Shown here: one piece after another, positions 6,348-7,727 of the stretch
How the letters are laid out: the number at the start of each line of letters is the position of its first letter
How positions within the stretch are numbered: position 1 is the stretch's first letter
Assembly: GCA_031255055.1 (NCBI GenBank)
Contig: JAIRTG010000241.1
Location: 1 to 7,727, forward strand
Source: Prevotellaceae bacterium
Lineage (GTDB): Bacteria > Bacteroidota > Bacteroidia > Bacteroidales > Paludibacteraceae
Direction: 5' to 3'
Length of the DNA: 7,727 nucleotides
Position numbers and translations under genes: made by a program
Notes under the pieces: generated by a model
Databases searched by the model: none
Seen by the model: only the letters and a program-made list of their open reading frames with translations
Told to the model about the DNA's origin: nothing

Positions 6348-6422
6348 ATGACAGGAACACTCGTAAATACGGCAACAGTTGTTATCGGCGTCACAATCGG
6401 GCTGCTGTCGATATTCGAATAG
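6348..6422 (+). pseudogene. Truncated DUF554 (YqgA-like) membrane protein, N-terminus only
   Basis: The 24-residue frame MTGTLVNTATVVIGVTIGLL followed by SIFE and a stop matches the start of DUF554 proteins, which typically open with GTLVN and a glycine-rich first membrane helix ending GLL. The full family length is over 200 residues with several membrane helices; everything after the first helix is absent. A good promoter precedes it. The 118 bases from here to lipA show no recognised coding content. A deletion probably removed the body of the gene, leaving the promoter and leader in front of lipA. The stretch is short, so the family call rests on motif memory. Confidence 0.5.
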
Positions 6423-6540
6423 TCGAGGGCACAAAACCGGATGAATTTTACGGCGATTGATATGGAAGAGACACAGACAACCGACCTCTACGGCGGACAG
6501 CATAACTTAGGAATAAAAATAAACCGATTGAAACACACCA

Positions 6541-7413
6541 ATGGATAAAAACAACACAGCAACACACGTCAAAAAGCCCGAATGGCTGAAAATAAAACGG
6601 CAGCGCAACGAGAAATTCGTACAAGTCAACAACATCGTCAAACGGCACGGCCTCCACACCATTTGCACCAGCGGCAGGTGTCCCAACCAGCGCGAATGTT
6701 GGAACAAAGGTACCGCCACATTGATGATCTTGGGAGACATTTGTACCCGTTCGTGTCGTTTTTGCAACACCAAAACCGGTCGTCCGCATCCGCTCGACCC
6801 CGACGAACCGCGTAAAATAGCCGAATCGGTCGGTCTGCTACGTTTGAAACACGTTGTGCTAACGTCGGTAGACCGAGACGATTTGTCCGACGGGGGGGCA
6901 CAACATTGGGCGACGACAATCAACCAAGTCAAAAAAGAAAATCCGGCAACAACCATAGAAGTCCTTATCCCCGACTTCGACGGCAAAACAACCCTTATCG
7001 ACCTGGTGATAGCCGAAAAACCGGATATTATTTCACACAATTTGGAAACCGTAGCCCGATTGACGCCGCAAATCCGCACCAAAGCAAAATACGCGACAAG
7101 TCTCGACGTGCTTTCGTACATCAAATCGCACAACATCACCGCCAAAACCGGCATCATGCTCGGACTGGGCGAAACAGCAAACGAAGTCACGGAACTGATG
7201 GACGACGCATTGAAAGTCGGTTGCGACATCCTCACCATCGGACAATACCTCCAACCCTCGCGTAAAAACATCGCCGTCAGCGAGTACATCACGCCCCAAC
7301 AATTTGAAGCATATAGACAAATCGGTCTCAAAAAAGGCTTCAAACAAGTCGAAAGCGGCCCCTTTGTCCGCTCATCCTACTGTGCCGAAAAGCATCTTGC
7401 AACCGACGAATAG
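6541..7413 (+). CDS. lipA: Lipoyl synthase
   Basis: The 290-residue radical SAM enzyme inserts two sulfur atoms into octanoyl groups on the lipoyl domains of 2-oxoacid dehydrogenases and the glycine cleavage H protein. All diagnostic residues are present. The auxiliary cluster, sacrificed as sulfur source, is bound by C42, C47 and C53 in CTSGRCPNQREC (CX4CX5C). The radical SAM cluster is bound by C68, C72 and C75 in CTRSCRFC (CX3CX2C). The C-terminal RSSY motif lies at 277-280 and its serine ligates the auxiliary cluster in known structures. VLTSVDRDDLSDGGA and HNLETVARLTPQIR are further family signatures. The length is normal and the frame intact. The start ATG lacks a strong Shine-Dalgarno, as usual in this phylum. 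lipB, its usual partner, is not in the window. The gene ends 20 bases before repeat copy C. Confidence 0.97.
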   Translation: MDKNNTATHVKKPEWLKIKRQRNEKFVQVNNIVKRHGLHTICTSGRCPNQRECWNKGTATLMILGDICTRSCRFCNTKTGRPHPLDPDEPRKIAESVGLLRLKHVVLTSVDRDDLSDGGAQHWATTINQVKKENPATTIEVLIPDFDGKTTLIDLVIAEKPDIISHNLETVARLTPQIRTKAKYATSLDVLSYIKSHNITAKTGIMLGLGETANEVTELMDDALKVGCDILTIGQYLQPSRKNIAVSEYITPQQFEAYRQIGLKKGFKQVESGPFVRSSYCAEKHLATDE

Positions 7414-7433
7414 GCTATTTTTTCGGCCCTTGT

Positions 7434-7554
7434 CGTCTTCTTTCAAGAAAGAGAAAGAGAAAGAGAATTAGGGGGGGGAAGTCTCCCCCTCGCTTCAGCC
7501 GCCGTTGGCGTCTTCCGCTACCCCCTCTGCGGGGCGCTGCCCCGCAACGCCCCG
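7434..7554 (+). repeat. Structured dispersed repeat, copy C (complete)
   Basis: This is the most complete plus-strand copy. It starts cgtcttctttcaag, continues with a gaaaga-type purine tract (about 7447-7466) and a run of eight G, and then has three hairpins. These pair 7474-7479 with 7484-7489, 7500-7503 (cgcc) with 7507-7510 (ggcg) around gtt, and 7528-7535 with 7539-7546 around gct. Relative to copies A and B, the middle stem and the third loop differ but pairing is kept. It lies directly after lipA, so it would be transcribed at the 3' end of the lipA message and could act as a structured 3' end. Confidence 0.88.
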
Positions 7555-7560
7555 CAGATA

Positions 7561-7727
7561 GTGATTAGTGTTTAGTGATTAGTGATTAGTGATTAGTGAT
7601 TAGTGATGAGTGATTAGTGATGAGTGATGAGTGATGAGTGATGAGTGATGAGTGATGAGTGATGAGTGATGAGTGATTAGTGTTTAGTGATTAGTGATTA
7701 GTGATTAGTGATTAGTGATGAGTGATG
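7561..7727 (+). repeat. Heptanucleotide tandem array, continuing past the window end
   Basis: Twenty-three full heptads plus six bases run without interruption, all of the forms gtgatta, gtgatga or gtgttta. The order is: one gtgatta, one gtgttta, four gtgatta, one gtgatga, one gtgatta, eight gtgatga, then again one gtgatta, one gtgttta, four gtgatta and one gtgatga. The seven-heptad block 7561-7609 is therefore repeated exactly at 7673-7721. Stop codons (TAG, TGA) recur in all frames, so it is non-coding. It starts six bases after repeat copy C. Confidence 0.95.

Noticed and set aside
6441..6548. 35-residue plus frame ending inside the lipA start
   Set aside because: It is short and unrecognised and overlaps lipA; no promoter or start signal supports it.
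6507..7343. Long minus-strand frame of 278 residues opposite lipA
   Set aside because: It is the antisense shadow of lipA, whose cluster motifs are complete on the plus strand.
7409..7433. Possible lipA terminator: aatag-g-ctatt followed by T residues
   Set aside because: A five-pair stem with a one-base loop is not stable; the hairpins of repeat copy C are better candidates for a 3' structure.

Overview
This window looks like accessory DNA from a member of the Bacteroidota, most likely the order Bacteroidales. The evidence is a lipoyl synthase and an AddB-like nuclease of the type found in that group, -7 promoter boxes close to the Bacteroidota consensus TAnnTTTG, and start codons without clear Shine-Dalgarno sequences. 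The order-level placement is inference. Codon use differs between blocks: 3.37-7.41 kb has a moderate GC content and looks like resident chromosome, while 1.4-2.8 kb is clearly AT-rich and looks imported.

Layout. 1-720 is non-coding and repeat-rich. A structured repeat (copy A, +, cut by the window edge) and an inverted copy (copy B, -) bracket about 500 bases full of tiny hairpins. 735-878 (-) is the broken N-terminal part of an XRE/HigA-type antitoxin. 976-1185 is an array of about ten short palindromes spaced about 21 bases apart. 1449-2815 (+) is the wreck of a restriction-modification operon: a HEAT-repeat N-terminus and an out-of-frame C-terminal tail of what is probably the methyltransferase, a 59-residue unknown ORF, and an apparently intact PD-(D/E)XK restriction endonuclease. 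All are linked by overlapping stop and start codons. 2875-6253 (-) holds an AddB-like helicase-nuclease gene followed by a CYTH-domain (triphosphate tunnel) enzyme gene. 6322-6422 (+) is a promoter plus the first 20 or so codons of a DUF554 membrane-protein gene whose body is missing. 6541-7413 (+) is lipA. 7434-7554 (+) is copy C of the structured repeat, followed by a heptanucleotide tandem array that runs out of the window.

Working together. lipA (lipoate cofactor synthesis), the AddB-like protein (double-strand break processing) and the CYTH enzyme are housekeeping genes. The rest reads as a recombination-prone zone with three gene truncations (antitoxin, methyltransferase, DUF554) and three copies of one dispersed repeat. 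The most interesting signals are the 21-base palindrome array, the structured repeat whose middle hairpin varies in a compensatory way between copies, and the endonuclease that seems to have lost its methyltransferase. No complete new multi-gene system is evident.
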